From contig LXQE01000125.1 of the NCBI GenBank assembly GCA_003326195.1, positions 76,698 through 140,697 of the forward strand: 64,000 bases of DNA, written 5' to 3'. The notes under the pieces are model-generated. The model had not been told where the DNA came from. It was given only the letters and a program-made list of their open reading frames with translations, and did no database searches. Positions 37,445 through 46,386 of the stretch are shown here, in pieces. The first letter of the stretch is position 1, and each line of letters starts with the position of its first letter. Origin of the DNA: Nostoc punctiforme NIES-2108 (GTDB lineage: Bacteria; Cyanobacteriota; Cyanobacteriia; Cyanobacteriales; Nostocaceae). A program made the translations under genes and the position numbers.

Positions 37445-38812
37445 TCAAGGCTTTTCTGCACCACTAAGTGCTACCGAATTGGGTATCACTGCCTCTAGTG
37501 TTCTTTCGATATTGGATTCATCTCTAACCTTAAAGTAGTAATAGAGATTTGTAACCGCTAGGTCAGAGACTTTTTGTAAGTTGTTTGAAGCTAATGTTTT
37601 GTACCCTGCAACACTAGCTTGTTGCTTAATATAAACTTCGTAGTCACAACGCAAATAAGGCTTGAACATAAACATCAACTGGTCACGCAGGGAGTAAAAA
37701 TGAGCTTTTTCAGTTAAATATTCGTACGCTAGTTGTTCCGGAGGAACTGTTAACAATTCGGTAGCTAAGTTGACATCTAGGGTATGGGCAGATTCTAAAG
37801 TGTTAAAATCGCTGCTAACTAAAAGTTTGATTTCAGCTTTTGAAAGTGAGCGCATCCAATCAACCCGTGCCTGCCATATTTCCAGAATAGCGAAGTCATG
37901 GTTGCGAATACGGCTAATTTCAGGAAAGAGAAAATCCAGATCGTCGTATGACTCGCAATGTCCAATTACAATACAGGAGTGTTCGCTGATTTTATCGCGG
38001 AGATGCCAAAGGCATTCGCTGACAGCAGACATCTCATTCTGCACTTGATATGTAATAACAATTGCTTGTTCAATTGCCCAAGCGCATTCAAATCTGCGGA
38101 TCTGTCCCAATGCAGATATCTCTTCCAGTAGGTGAGGATTGGTGTAATCTGCTAATGCCTTCAACAGCATTTTTCGTACATCAACGATTTCATCATTTCT
38201 CGAAGTAAAATCTTTTAATTGTATTACCGACTGTAAGCGGTTAATAGCTTGGACAAACAGTGTATACGCTCGTACTAAAACTAGGCGATGCTGTTCAAAA
38301 TTAACATCTTGGACTATTTGCTCTACAATTTGCCGGATTTCAGCTTCTTGATCTTTGACAGCTTGACTCAAATTAATAAAGCCATTTTTAACTTCAAGTC
38401 GCATTTGCTGGACTTCTCTTCTAAATTTGAGTACCTGGTGCAGGTTTACAGCTTTTAGCGCGACAGTTGCTACCGTTCCTACCCCAATTAAAGCTGTGGT
38501 TGCTTGTAGCACTCCCAGGTTTGTTTGAAGTGATTGCAAACCAGTTCGTATAAAATCATTCTGCTGATAGTTTTTTTGGAAATCTATATCTATATAGGTT
38601 TGCACCATGTTTGCTCCTTTCATTAGGAACTGAACGGGTGTAATAAGCGGTGATACAAGATTATTATTGACTAGCGCACTAACTGCATAACCAACAAACT
38701 GTCCTGTTGCACTATCGCATACTATGCCGATGGAGATTCCATTACTAAATACTTCTACATACTTGCCAGATTTGATACCAGCTTCAACATTAGATGTAAA
38801 TTCAAATAACAT
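37445..38812 (-). CDS. Helical protein with hydrophobic segment, function unknown
   Basis: A 455-residue protein. After about 95 residues come a hydrophobic stretch (VLQATTALIGVGTVATVALK, near 100-120) and a coiled coil (about 125-180, RREVQQMRLEVKNGFINLSQ). The remaining 270 residues are helical with conserved-looking Trp/Tyr (AYEYLTEKAHFYSLRDQLM). No enzyme motif is seen. Similar membrane-linked helical proteins occur in variable regions of cyanobacterial genomes. It is 1.5 kb from the dynamin-like gene but on the other strand. Confidence 0.65.
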   Translation of the reverse strand: MLFEFTSNVEAGIKSGKYVEVFSNGISIGIVCDSATGQFVGYAVSALVNNNLVSPLITPVQFLMKGANMVQTYIDIDFQKNYQQNDFIRTGLQSLQTNLGVLQATTALIGVGTVATVALKAVNLHQVLKFRREVQQMRLEVKNGFINLSQAVKDQEAEIRQIVEQIVQDVNFEQHRLVLVRAYTLFVQAINRLQSVIQLKDFTSRNDEIVDVRKMLLKALADYTNPHLLEEISALGQIRRFECAWAIEQAIVITYQVQNEMSAVSECLWHLRDKISEHSCIVIGHCESYDDLDFLFPEISRIRNHDFAILEIWQARVDWMRSLSKAEIKLLVSSDFNTLESAHTLDVNLATELLTVPPEQLAYEYLTEKAHFYSLRDQLMFMFKPYLRCDYEVYIKQQASVAGYKTLASNNLQKVSDLAVTNLYYYFKVRDESNIERTLEAVIPNSVALSGAEKP

Positions 38813-39108
38813 ATTTTACTTTGTAACATTTAGTTTTTTCAGCCTAGCTGTTGCTTAAATTTTAACTTAAAGTTAAAGGGCTTGGCAGGACTGTGCCAAA
38901 ACGGGAAAATTGTACGCTAAGGAATTAATGCAAACGCTAAAACCGTTATGAAGCTTAGATTCTAGACATTGCTGAAAATCATTTTTTATTTTCTGGCACT
39001 GCTCCCTTAGTTGACAGTTCAAGAGAAATACTAATTCTCTGAAAAAGGAAAATTAATATTGCTATTAATAGTAGAACAGTATTACTTTTAGCCAAAACTG
39101 ATATTTAC

Positions 39109-39360
39109 TTACTGCCCATAATTTGGGATTTTCTCAAAGACTCGTTGTGCTATTTCTTCCGCACGCCGAGAAGTCACTTTTGAAAATCGCAAAGTCATTT
39201 GAATCGTCTCATATCCCATCAACGCCCGTAGTTCGTCGATACCCATCAAACCGACTCTTTTCGTGCCAAAGGTATGTCTCAAATCGTGGAAACGAATTCC
39301 TTCTAATTCGCTTACACCCTTAATGAACCAATCATATCGCTCAAATTTAAATTCTGCCCT
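39109..39360 (-). pseudogene. Tyrosine recombinase C-terminal remnant
   Basis: The minus strand encodes FERYDWFIKGVSELEGIRFH, then DLRHTFGTKRVGLMGIDEL, RALMGYETIQMTLRFSKV and RAEEIAQRVFEKI before a stop at 39109. The RHT box is present, but the GH motif is GY and the nucleophile tyrosine position reads RFSKV, so the catalytic end is damaged. The N-terminal parts are absent. Confidence 0.75.
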
Positions 39361-39569
39361 TATTGTGGAGAATCCTATAAGCAGTCGGAAAAATTACATG
39401 TTTAACAGCAAAATATTTCAATACTTCATTGGCTCGATTTCGGGCATCTACTTTAATTAAATTAGACGGTCAAAAACTTGCCTACCCGCGAATTATTATC
39501 TAGCGAAGCTGTCACCAGGGCCAAGATAGTCTGGAAACTATTGCTATGTCTACGCTATAGCATTTTTGA

Positions 39570-39767
39570 CATCGAACTAGAATTTCTGCATGAAGGTTAA
39601 ATGCACATGGCTGGTACGTTGAAAAAATAGCTACCCATTTTAACTGGACTCCGCAAACAGTGAGAGAAGTTTTGCATAAATGGGAAAAGCTTGGTATACA
39701 AGGGCTTTGGGGAAAACTTTCTTCCAAAGGGAAAACTGAAGTGCGAGGAGGAAGACAAGTTTCTTAA
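39570..39767 (+). pseudogene. IS630-family transposase N-terminal remnant
   Basis: In frame: GWYVEKIATHFNWTPQTVRE followed by VLHKWEKLGIQGLWGKLSSK, the helix-turn-helix start of IS630-type transposases. The frame is broken upstream and ends at 39767, and the DDE part is absent. Confidence 0.65.
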
Positions 39768-40329
39768 ACACTTACCGTAATAATACTGGTATTTATATAT
39801 ATTGAAATTGAAAAGTACCGTAATAGCACGGTTACAATGGCTAGAGTTTTTTATTAAAACTATTTCATTCAAACTATTGGGTATCCTAATCAGAATAGCC
39901 ACATTATGTCAACAAAAAAAAATATTGTCAATAAGGTCAAAAAAGTCGCATTAATAACTGCTTATTGACACAGATTGTAGCCGTAGACTTATTGTTGATT
40001 GTTTCAACTCAAAAATATTTTCAATTAAGTCAATAAACTATAATTTAATGGTTAAATAATTATTTAGCTCATTATTGAAATAATAGCAAAATGCTTAAAT
40101 ATAAATAAAAAACAAAGTTACTGTTATAAATTAGTTATTAGCTTTTGACTTAATATTCAAACAAATCAGTCTATTAAATTCATAGATTACTGATTAGAGA
40201 AATGGCATTTTTAAAATTTGATAATATTATTAATCCCAAACTCAATCAATATCATAAATCAGTTTAATTACTCAATACATAAATAAGTTTTGGTTAACTA
40301 AGTTCGGAAAAACTAATAATTCAATAATC
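39768..40329. other. AT-rich gene-less stretch upstream of the dynamin-like gene
   Basis: About 560 bases, very AT-rich, without a supported gene. It probably contains the promoter of the gene at 40330. Confidence 0.5.
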
Positions 40330-42915
40330 ATGATGAACACATTACTAATCGGGAATCAAGTAGTTGACTTATTGTCACGTATTACGGGGCAAAAACTCAC
40401 TCAACGGGATGCCACGCGGCCAGTGATATTCTTAGCTAATTTGGTTACAGTATTGCTGGGAGTAATGTTTGTTGATGGCATAGTTACAGACGAAAAAAAA
40501 CAAAGGCTGCTAGCAATATTATATCGCTTTAGTACACCAGGAAGTGATGTACGGCGACTGACACATTTAATGATTAAGGGAATTAAAGAAGATCAGCTTT
40601 ATCTGAAAGTTAATGAGCTACTAACTTTAATAAATCCACTTACACAATCAGAACGACTCTTATTGATTGGCTTTGGTTACGAAATGTCGGCAGCTAATAG
40701 CGAGGGAAACTCCCGTAAGCAACAGTATTTGAGACTTTTAGCCAAGTATTTAGATGTTAAACCGCAACATTCGCTAGTTTTAGCAGCTGCATTTAAACCT
40801 GAAAAGCATTTTGATAAAGCAGTTTTAAATGAGGTATATATGCTACTAGAACCGGAACGTTTTCAAGGAGAAGGTACTGTATTTATTAAGGGATCTGGCG
40901 ATAAACTGCGGATTATGCCTGTTAAAACTATAATAACTGAACCACATGTGCCTGTATCCTATGAAGGGTTAAAAAAGTTTCATGAGCTTAACAAGCAGTT
41001 AGATAATTATTGCCAGCAGATTTTCCAAATAGTTCAAGCCTGTTCTGAAGGTAATTTTGTACCTAAAGATTTAATTGACGAAGTTAGTATGGTTTTAAAA
41101 AATCTGCAATCACAGCGGTTTCGATTAGCGGTTGTAGGCGAGTTTAGCCAAGGGAAATCTACTTTAATCAATGCTTTACTTGGTGAAGAAATTCAACCTA
41201 CACGAGAAATTCCCTGTAGTGGTACAGTAACAGTTTTAAAGTATGGGATGCAAAAACGGATAGTCTGTCGTTATAAAGATGGAAGCGAAGAAGAAATTGA
41301 ATTTGACGAATACCAACAAAAAGCAAGTATTTCTGAAGATACAGCAATTGGTTGTCCAAGTGATAAACTACTACAATCTGAGATTGAGGAAATCATTTTT
41401 GAACACCCGGATTTGGAACTATGTAGTAGCGGTGTAGAAATCATTGATTCACCCGGATTAAACGAACATCCCGAACTGACTGCTGTTACTCAAAAGTTAC
41501 TCCGAGATATTGATGCTGCTATTTTTCTTACTAATGCCTCACGTTCACTAACGCAAGGCGAACGCAACTTGTTACATGAATTGAAAATCAAACTGAACCA
41601 TGGTAAAGATGACAAACCTGCAAATAACTTATTTATTGTGGGAAACTTTATGGATTTAGTACGTACAGAAAAAGGTCGCGAACAAGTAAAACAGAGAATT
41701 TACAACTTTGTTGAAGGTGATAACCCGATAATTACAGGTAAAAACCGTGTTCATTTTATTTCGGTGCAAGCTGCGCTTGATGCAATTTTAAACGGATACG
41801 AGGATGAGTATCGAAAAAATTTTAATAGTTTTACCAAATCAATAGAAAAGTTTTTAATGATTGAACGTGGAGCATTAAAACTTGAGCGTTCAGTCGATGA
41901 AATTAATAAATTAATTCAAAAAGTTATCAGTAGACTGAAGAAAACTGACGATACCCTAAAAGATAATATGCAGACTTATCAAACGGAAAAACAGAAAATT
42001 TTAGAACAAATTGGAGAAGCTAGTGGACGTGATGTCAAAATATGTGTATTAGCGGTTAGAATTATAGAGCAAGCACTTGAAAAAGCAAATACTTCTTGGG
42101 AGGAGTGGTATCAGGGTTTAAGTGAACGTATGATATTAAGAAGCGATCATTGGTATTCTAAACATGGATCATTTTGGAGCAAAGACAAATTAATTCGAGA
42201 ATATATTCCATGCTTTATGGAAGACTTAATAGATGAGATTAATGAGTGGAATAAAAATCAGATGAATGATATAATATTGCGAGACAGTTTACAAATATTA
42301 AATGAAAGTATTCAATATGAATTAAGCACAATTCAAGCTGACTTTCAGCAATTATATATAAAATCAGACACTTCTTTTAATAATCGATTGGATTTTTTTA
42401 GTGGTAATATTAATAGTGAATTTATGGGATTTAGTAGTGTTAGTATTAGTAACGCTTTAGGAGTTGAAATAGGACTATCTCCAGGAGGAATTAGTTTTAT
42501 AGCAGCCTTTATAGCAGCCATTATAGCTAAAGTTACTATGATTATTAATACCTTTGAATTAGAGGAGGCGGATGATGATGAATTGTATAATCCAATCAAA
42601 ATCAAAGTTTTAGAAATAGGCCTTGAAAAATTTGATCAATGCATTGATAAAGTTTATGAAAAATTATATGAAAATTTTGACACAGCTTTCGATAGTCAAG
42701 TTGAATCAGCAAATCGATTTATCGAGCAATCTATCTCACTTTACGAAAACCTTTTAGAACAGCAGGAAAAAGCGGAACAAGAAAGTATCAAAAAATATAA
42801 TATATCTAAAGCGTTTATTTTGCAGCAGTGCCAACAACTTGAGCAAGTCCAAAATGGAATCAATACAGATATTGGGCTCTGGTACTCAGAGATAATTAAT
42901 AAAATAAATTATTAA
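40330..42915 (+). CDS. Dynamin-like GTPase with N-terminal TerB-like domain
   Basis: An 861-residue protein. Residues about 8-155 are helical and resemble a TerB/DjlA-like domain (VTVLLGVMFVDGIVTDEKKQ, LTLINPLTQSERLLLIG). The GTPase domain shows G1 GEFSQGKS (270-277), the G2 threonine region CSGTVTVLKYG, G3 DSPG (373-376) and a G4-like NFMD (439-442) in place of NKxD. A long helical stalk follows, with a hydrophobic, paddle-like segment near 717-743 (GGISFIAAFIAAIIAK). Bacterial dynamins remodel membranes and several act in phage defence or stress. The role here is inference. It lies in a mobile-element-rich region. Confidence 0.85.
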   Translation: MMNTLLIGNQVVDLLSRITGQKLTQRDATRPVIFLANLVTVLLGVMFVDGIVTDEKKQRLLAILYRFSTPGSDVRRLTHLMIKGIKEDQLYLKVNELLTLINPLTQSERLLLIGFGYEMSAANSEGNSRKQQYLRLLAKYLDVKPQHSLVLAAAFKPEKHFDKAVLNEVYMLLEPERFQGEGTVFIKGSGDKLRIMPVKTIITEPHVPVSYEGLKKFHELNKQLDNYCQQIFQIVQACSEGNFVPKDLIDEVSMVLKNLQSQRFRLAVVGEFSQGKSTLINALLGEEIQPTREIPCSGTVTVLKYGMQKRIVCRYKDGSEEEIEFDEYQQKASISEDTAIGCPSDKLLQSEIEEIIFEHPDLELCSSGVEIIDSPGLNEHPELTAVTQKLLRDIDAAIFLTNASRSLTQGERNLLHELKIKLNHGKDDKPANNLFIVGNFMDLVRTEKGREQVKQRIYNFVEGDNPIITGKNRVHFISVQAALDAILNGYEDEYRKNFNSFTKSIEKFLMIERGALKLERSVDEINKLIQKVISRLKKTDDTLKDNMQTYQTEKQKILEQIGEASGRDVKICVLAVRIIEQALEKANTSWEEWYQGLSERMILRSDHWYSKHGSFWSKDKLIREYIPCFMEDLIDEINEWNKNQMNDIILRDSLQILNESIQYELSTIQADFQQLYIKSDTSFNNRLDFFSGNINSEFMGFSSVSISNALGVEIGLSPGGISFIAAFIAAIIAKVTMIINTFELEEADDDELYNPIKIKVLEIGLEKFDQCIDKVYEKLYENFDTAFDSQVESANRFIEQSISLYENLLEQQEKAEQESIKKYNISKAFILQQCQQLEQVQNGINTDIGLWYSEIINKINY

Positions 42916-43092
42916 GAGGCAATATGATTAACTCCGAAAGCCTTAGCATTAAAACAGTTAAAAAACCGTTCGTTTTTTTGACTTTTATAGTTGCATTTAA
43001 TCCTGGCTCAAAGCGATGATTGCAGGTTGGTTGCAAATACAGCATTTGCGTCTGTTATGATGTACAATAAATTAAAATATAAATACCTTTAA
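42916..43092. repeat. IS630-associated upstream fragment
   Basis: Bases about 43034-43080 carry ACAGCATTTGCGTCTGTTAT, similar to 35658-35697. It is probably the end region of the IS630 remnant that starts at 43093. Confidence 0.4.
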
Positions 43093-43240
43093 ATTAAGTC
43101 ATACTCTGTCGATCTTCGAGAAAAAATAGTTGCAGCACATCTTCAAAAAAACATTTCAATCAGGAAAGTAGCTAACATATTTTCCGTCTCAAAAAGTTTA
43201 GTCTAAAAGCTTGTAAAACAACAAAAACTTGAAGGAAATT
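43093..43240 (+). pseudogene. IS630-family transposase N-terminal remnant
   Basis: The frame reads IKSYSVDLREKIVAAHLQKN, then ISIRKVANIFSVSKSLV, a stop, and KLVKQQKLEGNL: the N-terminal helix-turn-helix of an IS630/Tc1-type transposase. It is interrupted at 43241 by an IS982 end. Confidence 0.75.
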
Positions 43241-43371
43241 TAACGTGAGTTCGACGGCTCTAAAAAACGGCAGGAGGCAGTGCAGCAAATCTTTTGGGTA
43301 AATGTCAATTGAGGGTTTTTTGGGCAAATAGGTGTAAGCAGCCAAACCAGCCATCAAGTTGACCAAAAAGT
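43241..43371 (-). mobile_element. IS982 end fragment (C-terminus of transposase)
   Basis: 131 bases nearly identical to 33803-33934: one single-base gap and one substitution. They encode, on the minus strand, FLVNLMAGLAAYTYLPKKPS, the IS982 transposase tail. It abuts the IS630 remnant at 43240, so one element inserted into the other or recombination joined them. Confidence 0.8.
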
Positions 43372-43408
43372 ATACAGTAATAATTTTTGGGCTAGGTTTG
43401 TAGAGCAA

Positions 43409-43811
43409 CGTATATCGTATATCAAATATAACTATTTTAAAAAGAAGCTATAGCAGCGCACTATACGCAGATATTGCAAATTAAATTGGATTACTGTTTG
43501 AGGTAGAAAATGGGAGTAGATTTATCGCTTCTCACGGATTACATGACGATTCGGATGAATTTTCAGTCATTCAGGAATCACAGATTGATAATGAAATTCG
43601 TAATCAGATCTAAGAACTTAGAGGAGAGAGTGAAAAAAGAGCGTTGCTGAATAGTAGGATAAATGTCTCTGTGGCTTATACTGAGCCTACAAAATCATAG
43701 CCAAATCATAGCCAAAAAAACAAGCTGGATATCCCAAATTCTGATCTGATAGTCAAAATAGTCACAAATACAAGTAAGAGAACTAGCTTTTCAACATCTG
43801 AATTCCTTCAA
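43409..43811. other. Gene-less stretch left of the integrated element
   Basis: It contains a short frame (about 43490-43614, ending EIRNQI) without recognisable family, and AT-rich DNA. Probably further decayed sequence. Confidence 0.4.
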
Positions 43812-43907
43812 AAGCCTAAAGCCCTTGCTTTTACGTTGATTATTTCATCAATCTAAAAAGCCCGTGACGAGGATTGAACTCGTGACCTCACCCTTACCAA
43901 GGGTGTA
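43812..43907. repeat. Left attachment repeat (attL) with partial tRNA-Thr
   Basis: Identical to 56208-56303. It ends inside the tRNA sequence at ACCAAGGGTGT and then diverges (AGCCCAGAAGCC instead of GCTCTACCACTG). So this copy is a displaced tRNA 3' end, not a working tRNA gene. Confidence 0.95.
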
Positions 43908-43982
43908 GCCCAGAAGCCCAGAAGCCTTACCTATAAGCACCCTAGCGAGTCCTAGCACAACCTTTAAGACGGGTTTAGGACA

Positions 43983-45089
43983 GTGAGGGAAATCAAGCCA
44001 GTTAATAATAACGGTTCTATTCAACTAAAGTTCTCCGTAGGGGGTAAACGGTACTCATTTAACCCAATACCTAGCGGTCAGTTTACTAACCACAGGGACT
44101 TCAAAACGACCCAGGCGATCGCTAGCCAAATACAAAATGACATCCTAGCCAAAAACTTTGACCAAACACTAGACCGCTATCGGCTAACTCCGAAGCAACC
44201 TGTACAATCCAGTACCCAAGCCTCAAAACCTCAAACGCTTCTAGAACTGTGGGATTACTGGGTAGACAGCCTCAACCTTTCAGTAGCTACCAGGCAACAT
44301 CATTACAAAGCGATTAGGCAGCAGATTATTAAAGCTACCCCTGATTTGATGGATACCCTGTGGTTGACCCAATCCAACTTAGGAGCCTCAACTTTTAATC
44401 AACGCCTGGGGTATTTGAAAAGATGCTATCGCTGGGCTGTATCAAAAACCCTGGTAACTAGTAACCCTTATGACGAACTAAAAAACCACAGGGTTTACGC
44501 TAAGTCAATCAAACCCTTTTCTTCCAGAGAGATTAAAGTGATTATCCGGGGTTTTGAAGAGTTAGCCATACACTACGCGCCTTTTGTTAAGTTTTTACTG
44601 GCTACAGGTGTTAGGACATCTGAAGCTATTGGGTTACGTTGGTGTCATGTGGACTTTGACCAAGGGTTTATAACCATCCAAGAAAGTCTTTCTAGAGACT
44701 GGGCCGGTAATGGGTATCAGAGGATCAGAAAGGAGACTAAAACAGGTAGCAGCAGATATTTGGGAATGACTGATGAGCTACGGTTACTTTTATGGTCAAT
44801 CAAACCTCCTAAACCTGACCAAGATTCCTTAGTATTTACTACGGTTCAAGGGAAAACCATAGATGATGGTAACTTCCGAGAGAGGTACTGGGTTAAGGTA
44901 CTAACTAAAGTCGGCATAGATTACCGAAGACCTTACACAACTCGGCACACAACTGCTAGTCATGCCATAGACCAAGGCACGCCTATTACCGGGGTAGCAT
45001 ACTTACTCGGACATAAAGACACCCGAATGGTTATGCAAACTTATGCCCACATGGTTAACCGCCCCGATTTACCTAAAATGCCTCTTTAA
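43983..45089 (+). CDS. Tyrosine integrase (full length, with arm-binding domain)
   Basis: A 368-residue tyrosine recombinase starting at GTG, 75 bases inside the left repeat. The N-terminal beta-rich domain (1-65, GSIQLKFSVGGKRYSFNP) is an arm-binding domain, followed by a core-binding SAM-like region (85-175) and the catalytic domain. Active residues: Arg211 in ATGVRTSEA, Lys253 in ETKTGSSRY, Arg321 in YTTRHTTAS, His344 in LLGHKDT, Tyr354 in TYAHM. The first box-II histidine is replaced by Tyr, as in several phage integrases. Position next to attL and integration into a tRNA gene make it the likely integrase of the element. Confidence 0.95.
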   Translation: MREIKPVNNNGSIQLKFSVGGKRYSFNPIPSGQFTNHRDFKTTQAIASQIQNDILAKNFDQTLDRYRLTPKQPVQSSTQASKPQTLLELWDYWVDSLNLSVATRQHHYKAIRQQIIKATPDLMDTLWLTQSNLGASTFNQRLGYLKRCYRWAVSKTLVTSNPYDELKNHRVYAKSIKPFSSREIKVIIRGFEELAIHYAPFVKFLLATGVRTSEAIGLRWCHVDFDQGFITIQESLSRDWAGNGYQRIRKETKTGSSRYLGMTDELRLLLWSIKPPKPDQDSLVFTTVQGKTIDDGNFRERYWVKVLTKVGIDYRRPYTTRHTTASHAIDQGTPITGVAYLLGHKDTRMVMQTYAHMVNRPDLPKMPL

Positions 45090-45319
45090 CCCATCTGGTT
45101 ATCTTAAATAGCTGAACACCCTGTAGAAATACTAGAGGTTTTATCAGCCGTATATAAATAAGCTTTTTTGTAGTTATTGTTATGTGTATTCTAAGTAGTT
45201 AATCAATGACAGGTTAACCCATAGTGTTGACCCAATAAGCATTTTAATGGATATAAACTATTACATTTTTGATGTATATAGGATATTCTGAGTTGCGTAT
45301 AATACTTTAGACTTCCTCA

Positions 45320-46324
45320 ATGAACTCTAGTGAGCATACCGTTAATATTTTAGGACTGGCTGAGGCGATCGCTACCCAGATTGAGAAGGACATTCAGGCG
45401 GGGCATTTTGACCCCATACTAAAAAGTTATTGCTTAGTCCCTAAAACTGACCCAAGTAAACCTAAAACTTTACTAGAGCTTTGGGATCTCTGGGTAGCTA
45501 GCTTAAGCGTATCAGAGCGCACTTTGGCAGGTCATTACCGATATACCCGCTCTATGATTACCAAGGCTAACCCTAAGCTATTAGATATTACATGGGTGTC
45601 TAGATGGGCTTTAGCACCTAGGACTTTCCGCGATCGCTTAAGTATTATAAGATCCTGTTGTACCTGGGGAGTTACCAAAGGTTATTTAGATACCAATCTA
45701 TATGAGGATATTAAACCACCCAAGGGTGACAAGACCGAGGTAAAACCCTTTAACGCCGAGGAAGTCCTTAAGATCCTAGCTGGGTTCAAAGACCGTTATC
45801 CTCATTATTTACCCTTTGTTTACTTCATGTTTGCTACTGGCTGTAGAACATCAGAAGCCATAGGCTTGACCTGGAAATCCGTTGACTTCATGAAGAATGA
45901 AATAATCATCAGAGATAGCCTACCTAAAGACCCGTGTGGTAATGGTTATACCAGGGTACGTAAGGAAACTAAAACGGGTAACGTTAGGTATCTGAACATG
46001 ACAGTAGAGCTTAGAGAGCTTTTGTTAGCTATGAGAACTACGGGGTACATTTACAACGGATTAGTATTCAAAGCACCGCAGGGCGGCACAATAGACGCTG
46101 ATAACTTCCGAGAGCGATACTGGATTCCGGTTTTAGATGCTCAGGGTGTACCCTATCGTAAGCCATATACTACAAGGCATACAATGGCATCAACAGCGAT
46201 TGAGCAAGGTACACCAGTTACTGGTGTTGCTTATTTGCTGGGGCATACTGACACTACTATGGTCATGAAGACTTACGGGCACATGATTAATCGTCCTAAC
46301 CTACCAGATATACCTATCAGCTAA
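45320..46324 (+). CDS. Second tyrosine recombinase, lacking the arm-binding domain
   Basis: A 334-residue paralogue of the upstream integrase. The two share long stretches such as RTSEAIGL, NFRERYW, YTTRHT, QGTP.TGVAYLLGH and MVM.TY.HM.NRP.LP. Active residues are Arg176, Lys218, Arg286, His309 and Tyr319. It begins directly with the helical region and lacks the 40-residue beta-rich arm domain, and nothing upstream encodes one. A TATAAT at 45298-45303 lies close to the start. It may modulate or replace the first integrase, act on other sites, or be a decaying duplicate. Two recombinases in tandem at one end of an element are uncommon for tRNA-site elements. Confidence 0.92.
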   Translation: MNSSEHTVNILGLAEAIATQIEKDIQAGHFDPILKSYCLVPKTDPSKPKTLLELWDLWVASLSVSERTLAGHYRYTRSMITKANPKLLDITWVSRWALAPRTFRDRLSIIRSCCTWGVTKGYLDTNLYEDIKPPKGDKTEVKPFNAEEVLKILAGFKDRYPHYLPFVYFMFATGCRTSEAIGLTWKSVDFMKNEIIIRDSLPKDPCGNGYTRVRKETKTGNVRYLNMTVELRELLLAMRTTGYIYNGLVFKAPQGGTIDADNFRERYWIPVLDAQGVPYRKPYTTRHTMASTAIEQGTPVTGVAYLLGHTDTTMVMKTYGHMINRPNLPDIPIS

Positions 46325-46386
46325 AATACAATCATCGAATATTGGCATTGGAGATTGGGTATCAGCTAATGGGTTATCTATGGCAG

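Noticed and set aside
39123..39460. Plus-strand frames over the integrase remnant
   Set aside because: The minus strand encodes recognisable tyrosine recombinase sequence; the plus frames have no homology features.
43490..43614. Short frame ending EIRNQI
   Set aside because: Short, unsupported by ribosome site or homology, in decayed DNA.
43861..43907. Second tRNA-Thr gene at the left end
   Set aside because: Only the 3' part is present; the 5' half is replaced by other sequence, so it is attL, not a gene.
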